Positions 32,945 through 45,100 of a DNA stretch of 64,000 nt are shown here, in pieces. Each line of letters starts with the position of its first letter. Position 1 is the stretch's first letter. The position numbers and the translations under genes are program-made. Below the pieces are notes generated by a model. The model did no database searches. It worked only from the letters and a program-made list of their open reading frames with translations, and had not been told where the DNA came from. Source of the stretch: Annona cherimola (Eukaryota; Streptophyta; Magnoliopsida; Magnoliales; Annonaceae). The stretch is from positions 51,451,174 to 51,515,173 of the forward strand of contig CM059975.1 of assembly GCA_030490835.1 (NCBI GenBank). The letters run 5' to 3'.

Positions 32945-35699
32945 TGTTAAACCCAGACAATATACACGTCATTTCGGGTTGTAAATCCTAAATTTTTTTG
33001 TAATTATTTTTATGATAAATGAAAATTCATGAATTATATTTATAAATATGTGTATTGGAGGTTAAAATAATGCAATTACGAATTTAACCCACGTGAATAG
33101 TGAACGCGAATAGTAACCGAGGATTAAGACACGTGATTAAGAGTTAATCACTTGGATTAACCTAATCACAAAAAGACAAAACAGGGATTTAATCACTACA
33201 AGACAAAATAGCATTACTTTTTATTATTTTAATACAAATTTGGATTTTAGTGAAAAAATAGAAAAAAATTCATAATTTGCAATCCGGGCGTCGAAATTCG
33301 ATGAAATTTTTTATGGATGGTTAAAAATTCATGATGGACATGATGAATAGGTTAAGATGTGATGAAAATCACAAATCAAGGGTCAAGATGGAACGTCAAG
33401 AGGAGATCAAAAAAAGTAGGCAACTTTTAATTAATTCCACTTTTGACTTTTTAATAAAATAAATAATTAAAAAATTAAAAAATTAAATGAAAAGAAGCTG
33501 CAATGCAGGGATGTGCAGGGGATGTTGACTTTTGGGGCCAAATCTAATGGCCAAAAATTTATCTTACCATATATCAACGGTTGAGATTAATTTGCTTAAA
33601 AATAATTAATTTTAATAAATTAAAATCTAGGAATAATAGGGCTGCCATAGGGGGGCTGGAGCAGGCCTAGGGTGGCTGCACAAAGCTCCATGCATTTTTA
33701 GAAATTATAAAAAATACATTTTTATAATAAAATACCTCAACCTAAGGGGGTAAAATCCAATTTTTTGAAAGATCAAGCCCTATAAATAGGGCAGCAGGGG
33801 GGACGTTCAAGGCATAAAAAACCCAGCTCCATTTGAGCAAAACCCCTTGCTCCCACACGTTCCCAAGCCAAAGAGAAAGAGGAAGAGGAGTAGAGAAAGA
33901 AAGAGAGAAGAAGTGAGAAGGAAAGGAGGAGTTCTTCACTTTGGGTAAGCGATTTCTATCCAAATTTATTTTGGATGTTAAGTAGGGTAAAACCATGCTT
34001 AGATAATATGTAAGCATGAGAAAATAAGTATGGTTATAATGCCAAAGTGGAATTATGCCAAAACATCGAAAATTTGGAACGAAGATAGAGCATTCGGGAA
34101 AATCATGTATGAAATGTGAAAATAATGCTCCAATATTGATAAATGATGATTTGGGATGTATGAATATGATAAATATGATGTTGGAATGATGATATATTAA
34201 TTTCATGATTTTTGGAATTAAGGATTATGCTTAAGTGAATTTATGTTGATTTTTAGTAGATGGAGAAAATGATTTATTTAGCCAAGTAAATGATGATAAA
34301 TTCAAGATGTATGAAATTTTTCATGATATACTAAGCATAAGCTATGTCATAGTTTTTTTTTATTTTTGGGAAAAATGTCAATTTTTGGAACCCATGAACA
34401 GTAACCTCGGGGTGAACAGTAAACATGAACAGTGATATGATACAGTGATTTGCTATAGTGACATAAACAGTAATTATGAATAGTAATTATGAACAGTAAA
34501 CAGCGTGATTTAGGGAAAAGTTGAGATTTATTTTTATATATTTATGAGGATATATGGATGGAATTTTTAAAGGATTTATGGATAAAAATCCATATAAGGA
34601 GGTAATGACTAAGTATATTTATAAGATTAACCTCTATACAAATGAGGTAATAGATGATTATAAAGCATGCATGGGAAGTAAACTAAGACATGAAATGATA
34701 TAGGTAAAATATCATTTTTTCTTGTATAGGAAAAGGAAAGGAAAAAGTGGAGAACAAAGACTGATGAGGTAAGCAAGCTATATGCTCTCTAAAATATTTC
34801 TAAATGATTGCAAATTGTTTGCTTACGTGTTTTATGAATTACATTTAAGGATGGTCGTTCCTATAATGCTTTACATGAAATGGTTGCTAACTGCTTGTTA
34901 AATTACTTTCTAAATGATTTATCAAGTTTTATGGAGCATGTCATGCCGGCATACGTGTATGTTCATGGTGCACGAGGAAGAGCCTTTGGTGGAGGTAGAA
35001 AGCAGATCGAGGATCCCCCTTCACTATTGCCAAGTCGCAAAGGCTATATGCCGGCGGCGTCCTCCCAGAGGTTGGAGGCACAAGGAAAGTCATGAATGAA
35101 TAAATGCATTGCATTCTCATGAAATGCATGAAAAGGTTTCTGTCCCATTGGTAATTGATCACTTGGTAAGTGTCTCCTACCAAATGGGGAGAAAGGCATT
35201 TGAATTAAAGGAAAATATTTACTTGCCAAAGAAAAAGTCTTGCTTACTGAGTATTATTACTCATATGTGTTTTCAAATGACAAACAGGCTATGGAGCTGA
35301 CTCATAAAGGATGCCAGGTAGAAATGACCTGCAAAATTAATTGCAGTTCTATGTATGCGTCCAAATGGACAAATGTATAATAATCATGTTGAAGACATGT
35401 TTTATGGATATTACACACATGATTGTACTTATGTGAATTATTTCAATAAAAAGAAGATATGAATGGTTTTATGATGATATGGATGAGTTTATTATGAATT
35501 GAATGGTTTTTATGACGATAAGGATGAGTTTATTATGAATATAGTGTATGCTTAAGTGACGAATGAAAAGAAAAAAAAATTGGACGAGATCCAATTAAGA
35601 ACCCGCCGTATGATCCGGGCAATAATCCTGACTCACATTTACCAATCGATAAGATCCCGGAGTAAGGACAAATGTGATGCCTCGGTTCGGGGCGCCACA
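32945..35699 (+). repeat. 5' LTR of the gag-only chromovirus
   Basis: 2755 bp, TGTTAAACCCAGACAAT ... GGGGCGCCACA. A TATA-like TATAAATA (33781-33788) sits inside the palindrome GCCCTATAAATAGGGC, with a splice-donor-like GGGTAAGC about 160 bp below (33943-33950). An array of TGAACAGT/TGAATAGT octamers lies at 34386-34503. The U5 block fills 35578-35699. Minus-strand reading frames such as 33742-34206 have no motif. Confidence 0.9.
33781..33788 (+). promoter_or_regulatory. LTR TATA-box candidate
   Basis: TATAAATA in the centre of a 16-bp palindrome. An inverted copy lies at 30817-30824 in the gypsy B LTR, and a similar TATAAATA lies at 44123-44130 in the solo LTR at 42301. This stretch is deleted from the element's own 3' LTR. 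Confidence 0.55.
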
Positions 35700-36125
35700 G
35701 AGAATGGTATAAGAGCAAGGATTGGTAAATAGGCGGGAAAAGGAGAAAATAAAGGATAATGAAAGAATAGGTAAGATACCATAGAAGTTGGTATCAGAGC
35801 AAGGATTGGTAATGGCGTGGAAAGAAAAGATTTGATATCACAGAGTGGATATCAAAATTAGGATTGGTAAATAGGAATGGAAAAAAGAAAAGTAAAGATG
35901 ACTTGGTTGGTCTAGCACTAGCTAAGTAGAATATATGTGGTAAGAAAAGGGTAGAGGAAGATAACAAAAGTCTCTTTTGACTTTTGAAATGATAAATGAA
36001 TATAGGTTGTTTTAAATATAAGTGCAAATATTTTACACTTGTATAATAAGTATATATGATTAGTGATTTATATGATTAATTATGCTATGAATTATTAACG
36101 ATATGATTTTTGAATATATAGAAAG
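35700..36125 (+). other. Leader with repeated primer-site-like units
   Basis: No gene. TGGTATAAGAGC (35705-35716, one mismatch to the initiator tRNA-Met site) lies six bases inside the LTR. A second, perfect TGGTATCAGAGC lies at 35789-35800. Each is followed by AAGGATTGGTAA, and a third degenerate unit (ATATCAAAATTAGGATTGG) starts near 35848. The AT-rich leader then runs to the gag ATG. Confidence 0.75.
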
Positions 36126-37518
36126 ATGCCTATCACCAGAGCAGGAGCTAGGTTGAACAAAGGAAAAGCGGTCGCAAATAATGAAGCTGTAAGTCAACAG
36201 GAAAAAGGAGAGACCAATAATAGGTCAAAGCGACCAGGTCAAGAGGAGCAATCAAGACTAAGAACTCGTCACCGACGAGAAGAGGTTAGATCCGAACCCC
36301 GTATAGAAAGAGGAGCTAACCAAGAAAGTCAAATAGGGGTAATGGTAGCTACAGCTGTAGAGAAAGCAATGCAACAGTGGACAACACAAGCCATGGGCAT
36401 GATCCAAGAATTATGGGAGGAACATCAATGTGCCCAACTAGGAAACAAGGATAGGGAAAGAATTGGCCCATTGGTCAACCCTACCCCTATAATAGAAATG
36501 GAAGATAGCCTATTAGAAGCTGATAGAAGGGCTATTAATGCTTTCCTAGCACAGCACCCCCTAAGTTTGCAGGCGAACCGGATCCTATTAAAGTCGAGCA
36601 ATGGATGATTTAAATTAAGAAGTTATTTAGAATCTCCCCATGCAATGATCAATAGAAGTTATTGTGCACCACCCACTTATTGGTTGGGGATGCCTATGAA
36701 TGGTGGGAGACTTTACTAGTTACTATGCCACACCCGGAAGAGGTGACGTGGCAAATTTTTTTGGAAGAATTTAATGAGTACCTTCCAGCAGGTCTCCAAA
36801 GTCAAAAGGTGATTGAGTTCGAGCAATTATGTCAGGGCGAAATGATTGTTACGGAGTATACTACAAAATTTAATGCCCTGGTAAGATTTGTTCCATGGAT
36901 AGTGAATGTGCCTAAAAATAAGGCACAAAGATTTCAGCAAGGGCTGAAGCCGTGTTTAGGAGAAGGCCTTGCACCTCATTTGATTAGAGATTATGCCGCA
37001 AGCATAGAAAGTGCAAGAGCCTTAGAATTAGACATATTAAAAACCTAAGAAGAGAAGAGCAGTTTAATTTTGACACCCAGGAGCATGATATTGTAAAAGA
37101 AAGGAGCAAGAAGATAGTGACAAGAATAATGAAGTCAAACTCCATCTCAGTAGGTGCTCCAATGTGTAGAAATTGTCAAAGGTGTCATTTTGGTAAATGT
37201 TTAAATGGTTCTAATAAATGTTATAGGTGTGGCCAGACCGGTCATATAGCAAAGAATTGCAGAAGTGCTGAGGCAAAATTATTAAAGTGCTTCATTTGTG
37301 ATCAAGTAGGACACGTTGACACCAAATGTCCGAACAAAGCAAAAGAAGCAAGAGGTCAAGGGAGATCTGCCCAGCAAAGGAATATGACTACTAATCAACA
37401 GAGTACCTGTACTAACCCAATGCAGATGTATGCATTGACTCACAAAGAGTTACAAGAACAAGGAGATGAAGAAGTTGCAGGTATGGATGATGAATTAATT
37501 AATGATGACATTATGTGA
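36126..37518 (+). pseudogene. gag: Chromovirus gag of the TR-GAG element, two frameshifts
   Basis: Capsid/nucleocapsid protein. It starts MPITRAGARLNKGKAVA at 36126. Frame one runs to 36608, frame two (36662-37048) holds the Retrotrans_gag core (LLVGDAYEWWETLLVTMPHP, VIEFEQLCQGEM, YTTKFNALVRFVPWI), and frame three (37117-37518) holds two CCHC knuckles, CYRCGQTGHIAKNC (37219-37260) and CFICDQVGHVDTKC (37288-37329). The final TGA comes before any protease motif. A usual Trp near 36621 reads as stop-adjacent text, as in gypsy B gag. The three frames total about 420 residues, normal for a chromovirus gag without protease. Confidence 0.85.
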
Positions 37519-37663
37519 TTTCCATATCAACTACTCCTACACTGTTGGTAGAAGGAATGAATAGCGTCTCTATGTGAAAACTCCTGTATGAGAAAAGCGT
37601 AGCAGAAATGTGATAGGTTGTAACAGGTTTCGGGACGAAACCTTTTGTAAGGGGGGGGAGAAT
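37519..37663 (+). other. Short 3' untranslated region and polypurine tract
   Basis: Contains the GTTTCGGGACGAAAC motif (near 37628) usually found after pol in this family, then AAGGGGGGGGAG (37649-37660) before the LTR at 37664. The pol-distal 3' end has therefore been kept while pol itself is absent. Confidence 0.82.
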
Positions 37664-39091
37664 TGTGAAACCCAAACAATATACACGTCATTTCGGGTTG
37701 TAAATCCTAAATTCTTTTGTAATTATTTTTATGATAAATGAAAATTCATGAATTATATTTATAAATATGTGTATTGGAGGTTAAAATAGTGCAATTAAGA
37801 ATTTAACCCACGTGAATAGTGTACGTGAATAGTGAACGCGAATAGTAACCGAGGATTAAGACACGTGATTAAGAGTTAATCACTTGGATTACCTAATCAC
37901 AAAAAGACAAAATAGGGATTTTTAAAGGAATTTTTAAACAATATGTGTATTGGAATTTTTAAAGAATTTATGGATAAAAATCCATATAAGGAGGTAATGA
38001 CCAAGTATATTTATCAGATTAACCTCTATAGAAATGAGGTAATGGATGATTATAAAGCATGCATGGGAAGTAAACTAAGACATGAAATGATATAGGTAAA
38101 ATATCATTTTTTATTGTATAGGAAAAGGAAAGGAAAAGGTGAAGGACACAGACTGAAGAGGTAAGCAAGATATATGCTTTCTAAAATATTTCTAAATGAT
38201 TGCAAATTGTTTGCTTACTTGTTTTATGAATTAAATTTAAGGATGACCATTCATATAATGCTTTACATGAAATGGTTGCTAACTGCTTGTTAAATTACTT
38301 TCTAAATGATTTATCAAGTTTTATGGAGCATGTCATGCCGGCATACGTGTATGTTCGTGGTGCACGAGGAAGAGCCTTTGGTGGAGGTAGAAAGCGGATC
38401 GAGGATCCCCCTTCACTATTGCCAAGTCGTAAGAGCTGTGTGCTGGTGGCGTCCTTCCAGAGGTTGGAGGCACAAGGAAAGAAATGAATGAATGAATGCA
38501 TTGCATTCTCATGAAATGCATGAAAAGGTTTCTGTCCCATTGGTAATTGATCACTTGGTAAGTGTCTCCTAGCAAATGGGGACAAATGCATTTGAATGAA
38601 TGGAAAATATTTACTTGCCAAAGAAAAAGGCTTGCTTACTAAGTATTATTACTCATATGTGTTTTCAAATGACAAACAGGCTATGGAGTTGACTCATAAA
38701 GGATGCCAGGTAGAAATAACCTGCAAAATTAATTGCAGTTCTATGTATGCGTCCAAAGGTACAAATGTATGATAATCATGTTAAAGACATGTTTTATGGA
38801 TATTACACACATGACTGTACTTATGTGAATTTTTTCAATAAAAAGAAGATATGAATGGTTTTATGATGATATGGATGAGTTTATTATGAATTGAATGGTT
38901 TTTATGACGATAAGGATGAGTTTATTATGAATATAGTGTATGCTTAAGTGACGAATGAAAAGAAAAAAAATTTGGACGAGATCCAATTAAGAACCCGCCA
39001 CGTGATCAGGGCAACAATCCTGACTCACATTTACCAATCGATAAGATTCCGGAGTAAGGACAAATGTGACGCCTCGGTTCGGGGCGCCACA
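37664..39091 (+). repeat. 3' LTR with 1.3-kb internal deletion
   Basis: 1428 bp against 2755 bp in the 5' LTR. The ends match well, but the equivalent of about 33190-34555 is missing. It is replaced by a patchwork of roughly 35 bp (TTAAAGGAATTTTTAAA, CAATATGTGTATTGGA) that copies nearby sequence. The TATA box and the octamer array are lost with it. Confidence 0.88.
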
Positions 39092-39096
39092 ACACA

Positions 39097-39700
39097 AGCA
39101 ACCCCTATATCTGTACATCCCATATTCATCTTGTATATATTCATTGGGATTTTTCTTGATCATTTTCTCCACATAACTCTTGTAATCCCCATTTTCTTAT
39201 CGAGCTATTTTAATTTGCTCAAATAAATTCAACTGGATTTGTAATTGAGACAATCTAACTTGTAACCCAGGTGGGCTTACAATTAATTCTAATTGTCTCA
39301 ATTCTTGTAGTAGCTTTTCTTCTCTTGTGATGAGATGTGCTAAGCTAATATTTCTACTTAGCGCATCTGCTACTATATTGGCTTTGCCTGGATGATATAA
39401 AATTTCGAGGTCATAATTTTTAAGTAACTCGAGCCATCTTCTCTGCCTCATATTTAACTCCTTTTGAGTAAAAATGTACTTGGGGCTTTTATGATCAGTA
39501 TAGACATCACATTTAACTCCATATAAATAATGTCTCCAAATTTTTGAGGCAAAGACTACTACTGCCAATTCTAAGTCATGGGTTGGATAGTTTACCTCAT
39601 TTGGCTCGAGTTGCCTGAATGCGTATGATATAACTTTTCCATTTTGCATCAATACACATCCTAATCCTTTCTTTGAGGCATCACTATAGATCACAAACCC
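39097..39700 (-). pseudogene. Gypsy B RNase H
   Basis: Minus strand: [76 protein letters not shown]; the acidic active-site positions are present. The linker (DEYGMYRYRGCLC) meets the inserted element at 39097. A frame change near 39180-39197 splits the two. Confidence 0.88.
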
Positions 39701-40472
39701 TTCCTTCTCCGTAGGCAGTGTTAGAATTGGAGCTTTTACCAGTTTTTTTTTAACTCCTGGAAGCTATTCTCACATTCCTGTGTCCATTCATACCTAACTC
39801 CTTTCCTTGTCAGCTTTGTGAGTGGAGCTGATAATTATGAGAATTCTTCCACAAATCTCCTGTAGTAGCCAGCTAGCTCTAGGTAACTTCTTATTTTCAT
39901 GATATTTGTTGGCTATGGCCACTTTATTATTGCCTCAATCTTTTGAGGGTCTACTTGTACTCCCTTCTCGGATATAATGTGGCTGAGAAAGGCTACCTGT
40001 TTCAACCAAAACTCACATTTCTTGAACTTAGCATATAATTTCTCCCTTCGAAGAATTTCCAATACTATCCTCAAATGTTTCTCATGCTCTCCTTTTGTTT
40101 TTGAAGAAATCAATATATCATCAATGAATACCACCACAAATTGATCCAAAAATTCTTGAAAAATCCTATTCATCATATCCATAAATACAGTCGGGGCATT
40201 CGTTAGTCCAAATGGCATGACTAAGAATTTATAATGCTTATATCTTGTTCTGAATGCTGTTTTATGGATGTCTTTTGGACATATCCTCAACTAGTGATAT
40301 CCTGACTGTAAATCAATTTTCGAAAATGTCGAAGCTCCTTTCAATTGATAAAAAAGATCATCTTTCTTGGGAGTGGGTACTTATTTTTTATTGTTACTTT
40401 ATTCAATTCTCTGTAATCAATACAGAGTCTCAAACTCCCATCCTTTTTCCTTAGAAATAGTACTGGAGCTCC
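39701..40472 (-). pseudogene. Gypsy B reverse transcriptase, palm and connection
   Basis: Minus strand. [40 protein letters not shown] and the active site FIDD (40117-40128), then [19 protein letters not shown]. Stops occur near 39910 and in the connection region (39720-39900), and the segment 40291-40472 is broken by frameshifts. Confidence 0.85.
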
Positions 40473-41357
40473 TCAAGGTGATGTACTAGGTCTAATAAAC
40501 CCTTTATCCAATAAATCTTGAATCTGTAATTTCAATTCAGCCAATTCGGCTGGTGTCATCCTATATGGGGCTTTAGAGATTGGGGCTGTTCCTGGAATAA
40601 TTTCTATTTCCATATCTATTTTCCTTTCCGGTGGTAAATCACATAACTCCTTTGGAAAAATATCTAGAAATTCTTTTACCACTGGAATTTGTTCCATAGG
40701 TACCCCATCTCTTCTTATTATGCTTATAGAGACCAGATAGGCTGTACATTGTTGGCGTATCAGCTTGGCTGCTTTCATAGCTGATACCATCCTTATTGTG
40801 TTTTCTGACTGTCTTATTTTACTGATCTCTATTTCATCTTTTGGTGCTTCAAATTGCACCTTTTTATTTCTGCAATCAATTGTCGCACCCCATTGACTTA
40901 GCCAATCCATCCCTAGTATGACATCAAACTCTGTCATTGGTAATAGGATGAGATTAGCTTCCAATATTTTTGTCCCTATCCTGATAAGACAAGTCTTGCA
41001 AATTTTATTCATACTTGTCAATCTATATACTGGGGATTCTACATGTATAGTACTACTGGTTTCTTCTACCCGAAGTGCGTGTGTGATTACGAATTGGTAT
41101 GATATAAATGAATGCGTAGCTCCATAATCAAATAAAGCTACTGCAGAATTTCCTAAAATGTAAATCATACCTGTAATCATTTTTTTCTCCATCTCTTGTG
41201 ACTTCGTTCGGGTGAGGGCTTGGACACACACGGGGTTGGCAGCAGGTACCGGGTCGATTGGCGATGGCGGGGACCTTTTGCTGGGCGAGCCTCCCTCGAG
41301 TTGGTGTTCCTTGTGGCTTATTCGGACAGTTGGGAGAAAAGTGTCTGACTTGACCAC
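40473..41357 (-). pseudogene. Gypsy B protease and N-terminal reverse transcriptase
   Basis: A 294-codon open stretch. The retropepsin site reads ALFDYGATHSFIS (DYGA at 41118-41129) instead of the usual D-S-G-A, so the protease is probably inactive. VILGMDWLSQWGATIDC follows, then the start of reverse transcriptase: EFLDIFPKELCDLPPERKID, PISKAPYRMTPAELAELK, LLDKGFIRPSTSP. Confidence 0.9.
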
Positions 41358-42156
41358 AATTGAAGCACCTTATTATTTTGGCTTTGTCGGTCCCATAGTC
41401 CCGGGCCACATGACCCGCTTGGCCACATTTGTAGCATTTCCCCGTTCCTTGTAAACATTCGCCTGAATGGCGTTTGTGACAAGTTTTGCAAGTCAGAGTG
41501 CTCTTTGTCTTGTCGCCGATCTTTTTCTTTCATTAGCCTCACCTTCCTTGGAGGCTGTAAAGAATTATTTTTGAGCTTGCTTAAGCTCTTGAGTTCTCAT
41601 AGACTCCACCTCCAATGCCCTAGCCCTCTCAATGCTAGAGGCATAGTCTTTTATTAATAACGGGGCTAACCCCTCTCTTAGCTAGGGCCTTAATCCCCTC
41701 TAGAACCTTTGCACCTTATTTTCTTGCACATTGGCAATCCATGGTACGTATCTCCCCAAGGCGTTGAACTTTGTAGCGTATTCCATAACTGTCATCCTGC
41801 CGTGGTAGAGTTTCTCAAATTCTATCACCCTCTGGCTTTGTAGCCCTACCGGGAGATATTCTTTATTAAATTCCTCCAAAAATTCATGTTACGTGACTTG
41901 CTCTGGATGTGGCATAGTAACCATCAGTGTTTCCCACCATTCATAGGCATCATTTATCAGCAGGTGGGTAGCGCACAACACTTTTTGCTGATCATTGCAG
42001 GGCAATATTCTGAATAATTTCTTGATTTCTGTAATCTATTGCTCTATAATGAGGGGATCTGGTTCCCCTGCAAACTTGGGCGGGCGCTGAGCAAGAAAGG
42101 CATTAATAGCCTTTCTGTCGGCCTCAAGGAGACTATCCTCCACTCCCCTTGACGTG
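41358..42156 (-). pseudogene. gag: Gypsy B gag, 5' end lost
   Basis: Minus-strand relative of the gag at 36126-37518. INAFLAQRPPKFAGEPDPL, DAYEWWETLMVTMPHPEQV, EYATKFNALGRYVPWIANV and AREGLAP-like text are seen across stops and frame changes. The knuckle region overlaps the next reading frame: the first reads CYKCGQAGHVARDYG, with the last Cys lost; the second, CFNCGQVRHFSPNC near 41325-41366, is intact. The coding sequence is cut at 42156 by an LTR; the first ~140 residues, leader, primer site and 5' LTR are not in the window. Confidence 0.8.
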
Positions 42157-45100
42157 TGTGGCACCCCAAATAGAGCATCACAACTTAGCCCTTACCTCGA
42201 GATCGTATTGATTGGTAAACGTGATCAGGATTGTTGCCCTGTCACACGGCGGGTTTTAACGGATATTTATCCACTTAATTATAATCACATAGAAGTTCAA
42301 TGTGAAAACCTGACCCAAGTAGGCCATATGTATGCATTGAACATGTATTTGATGATTATTTATGAAATATGGAATTATGAAGGAATTTCATGATTTTTAC
42401 TAACTATGGTAATTAGGGTTATGGGTTAACATTAATGATGTGCTTAATGATTTTGAGCCTAAATGAGGCTATGGGTTAAGAATGAATTATTGTGATTTAA
42501 ATGTGCAATTATGGCATGAAAAATCATTTTCCATGATTTAAAATGAATTACGGAAATTAAGATAGAAATTAACAAGTGTGAAGGAAAATATTGGAAAATT
42601 CATAACTCAACGCCTAGAAGGCGGATTCAAGTGAAATTTGGAACAAAAATTATTAATATTTGGATTGATATTATGGAATAAAAATATTATGAAAATTCTT
42701 GATGAAATAAGAATTATGAATTTTTAAGTCTAAGTTTATTTCAACCGTCAACTTTAAACGGCTATATCGGGAGCTAGAAAACTCGGATTGAGTTGAAAAT
42801 TGAAACGGTTGAATGAAATGGTGAGATAATTAATTTGAATGGATTGGATTATGCATGAAATATTGGGAAAGTGCCTGCAATGAAAAAGGTAAGCAAGTTT
42901 GACCCATACACCTTAAAAGTACCAAAGCATTTATGAGGGAGTACCATACTTGAGTGCATGAGACAAATGGTAGGGTGAGGTGTCCATTGCAGGGATTTTG
43001 GATGGAATTTATGCATTTAAATAAATTACAAAATCCCATGAATTATCTAACCATTTATTGCATGTAATGATGGAATTTCCAACTCATGGAGGAGGTGACA
43101 ATGGCATGGACGACCAAGGGAAAAAGGGGGCTGCCCATTTGAGTTTTTGATTTTTTTAAAAATACCATATGTTTCTGGGATAAATTTTCATGAATTATGC
43201 AATCAATAATGAAGGGTTTCAGCCATTAAAAAAATGCAAAAAGGGGCATATACACTGCTGAACCGTAGATTGCAGTGGGAGTGAAATGAGGTGCAGAAAA
43301 ATGGCAATTTCAGCTATATTAATAATTTTTTTATAAAGCCGAATTCATGGAGGAATTAAAGGGTAATTATTAGCATGAATTACCCATGATTTGGTAATTT
43401 TTAAAAATTGAAAAACTGCTGGAAAATCAGCAGCAAGTGACGTGCAATTTCTGGACAGATTTAACGTGTCTTGATGCAGATTTTGTAATTTGTAAAAATG
43501 TAAAACTTGCTATTTTACTTGGACCATAATTATCCACCTCATAAAGTAGATAGAGGAGCATTGAATGAATGTGGACTTGCAGCAAAATGTGGGCCCCACT
43601 GCTGGAAATTCCAGCAACATATCTAGCATTGCACGTAAGAATGAATTGAAGAAGTGGAAAATTCTCTAAGTGCTGAAAACGACCAAAGGGAACCAGCAGC
43701 TTGTGTCCAAAAATTCCAGCAAAAATGAGGAAGAAACCAAGGAAAAAAGAAGCGGATTTTGAAGGAGAAATCATCTCAAAAGATTAGAAGTTGATTTACT
43801 ACAAATCCAAGTAAGTATATGATGCTGAAAAGTAAATTATGGTCGGAACAGTAAATGGATGAATGTTTACATGAAAGTTTTTGAGAACAATCCTTTTTGC
43901 ATGATTAAGGAACTACCCAATTTTCAGCTTAAAATGATACGTATGTTACAAATTAAAAATCCGTGAACATTAGCCCAAACAGGGTAAAACGGGTTACAGG
44001 ATCAGTTGTAGAAAATGATTTTTAATAATTTTTATACAAGGATTTTAGGGATTAAAATTTTACTGAACATACAAGGAATATTGGGGATTACATAAAAAAA
44101 TTAAAAATGAGGTTTTTATGGGTATAAATAGACTCCATAAATTACGTGATTCAGGCTGACTGGAAATGGAGTTTACTGTTCAGCAAGGTAAAAATCCCCA
44201 AATAAATATGTAATGTTAATATTTAGTGCTGAAACTTTTATGAAAGTTAATTTATGAAGTTATTAAGGTATGGTAGAAATTTCAGATCAAAAATACGTGA
44301 TTGGATATTAATTCAAGATTTTAATATTTCAGCACGCCTGATTTCAGCATATGTGGTTAGTTTGAGAAAGAAATCAAAAAGAAATATGAAACCTATGTAT
44401 AACTGATCCAAATTGATTTATGTGTTAAATAATTAAATATTGATCAAGAAAAGTGAGATTATATGCTGAAATTTCGGATTTATATAATGACCTAAGGTTA
44501 TGTGTCAAAAGACACGTTAAACGGATGAAAAGTGGGTTCCAAACTAACTGTTATGGGAACCTATGAAGAATGGATTTTAAACCCCATTAAAATACCCTAA
44601 GGAAAGTGGTATTAAAGGGTAATTAACCTGTTAGAAAATAGGTTAAATTTATGAGTTAAGAAATTTTAAGAAATGCATTGTGTTTAGGTGCTAAATGAGC
44701 TTATGTGAAGGAATAACGATAAATGGGTGATGAATGACTTATGAAAAATGGTTTTATGCACAAATGCATGAAAATGAGATAAATTCCATATTTATGGATC
44801 TGTTTGAAATGATATGTTATTAATCCAAACTTTTGGATTTGAATTATGAAGTTAAGGCAATGCTATGTACGTAGAAGAAACATCCGTATGTGTATTTTTG
44901 GAAAAAAATAGGAAAAATTGCAAAGTAAGCTTAATAAAGCTATGAATGATGCATATGGAATGAATTTTTATGACATTGGAATGAATACCCTAATTTTAGG
45001 GTTATGTGCATGTTATATGTATATCCTACGGTGTATGATAGCCGAATGTGTGTAAAAGGTGCTAATATGTACAAATTAAGCGATATATGTGTATAATGAC

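Larger units (their letters stand above)
32945..39091 (+). mobile_element. Gag-only chromovirus (TR-GAG type), TSD acaca
   Basis: A complete insertion: two LTRs (32945-35699, 37664-39091), primer site, gag only, polypurine tract; perfect duplication acaca (32940-32944, 39092-39096). There is no protease, reverse transcriptase, RNase H or integrase: gag ends at 37518, only 146 bp before the 3' LTR. Published work names such gag-carrying, pol-less elements TR-GAG. Its gag and LTR are close to those of gypsy B, which it entered, so that family could have supplied enzymes. Confidence 0.88.

Noticed and set aside
33742..34206. 154-residue minus-strand frame
   Set aside because: It lies inside the plus-strand 5' LTR over the TATA and leader region; low-complexity, no motif.
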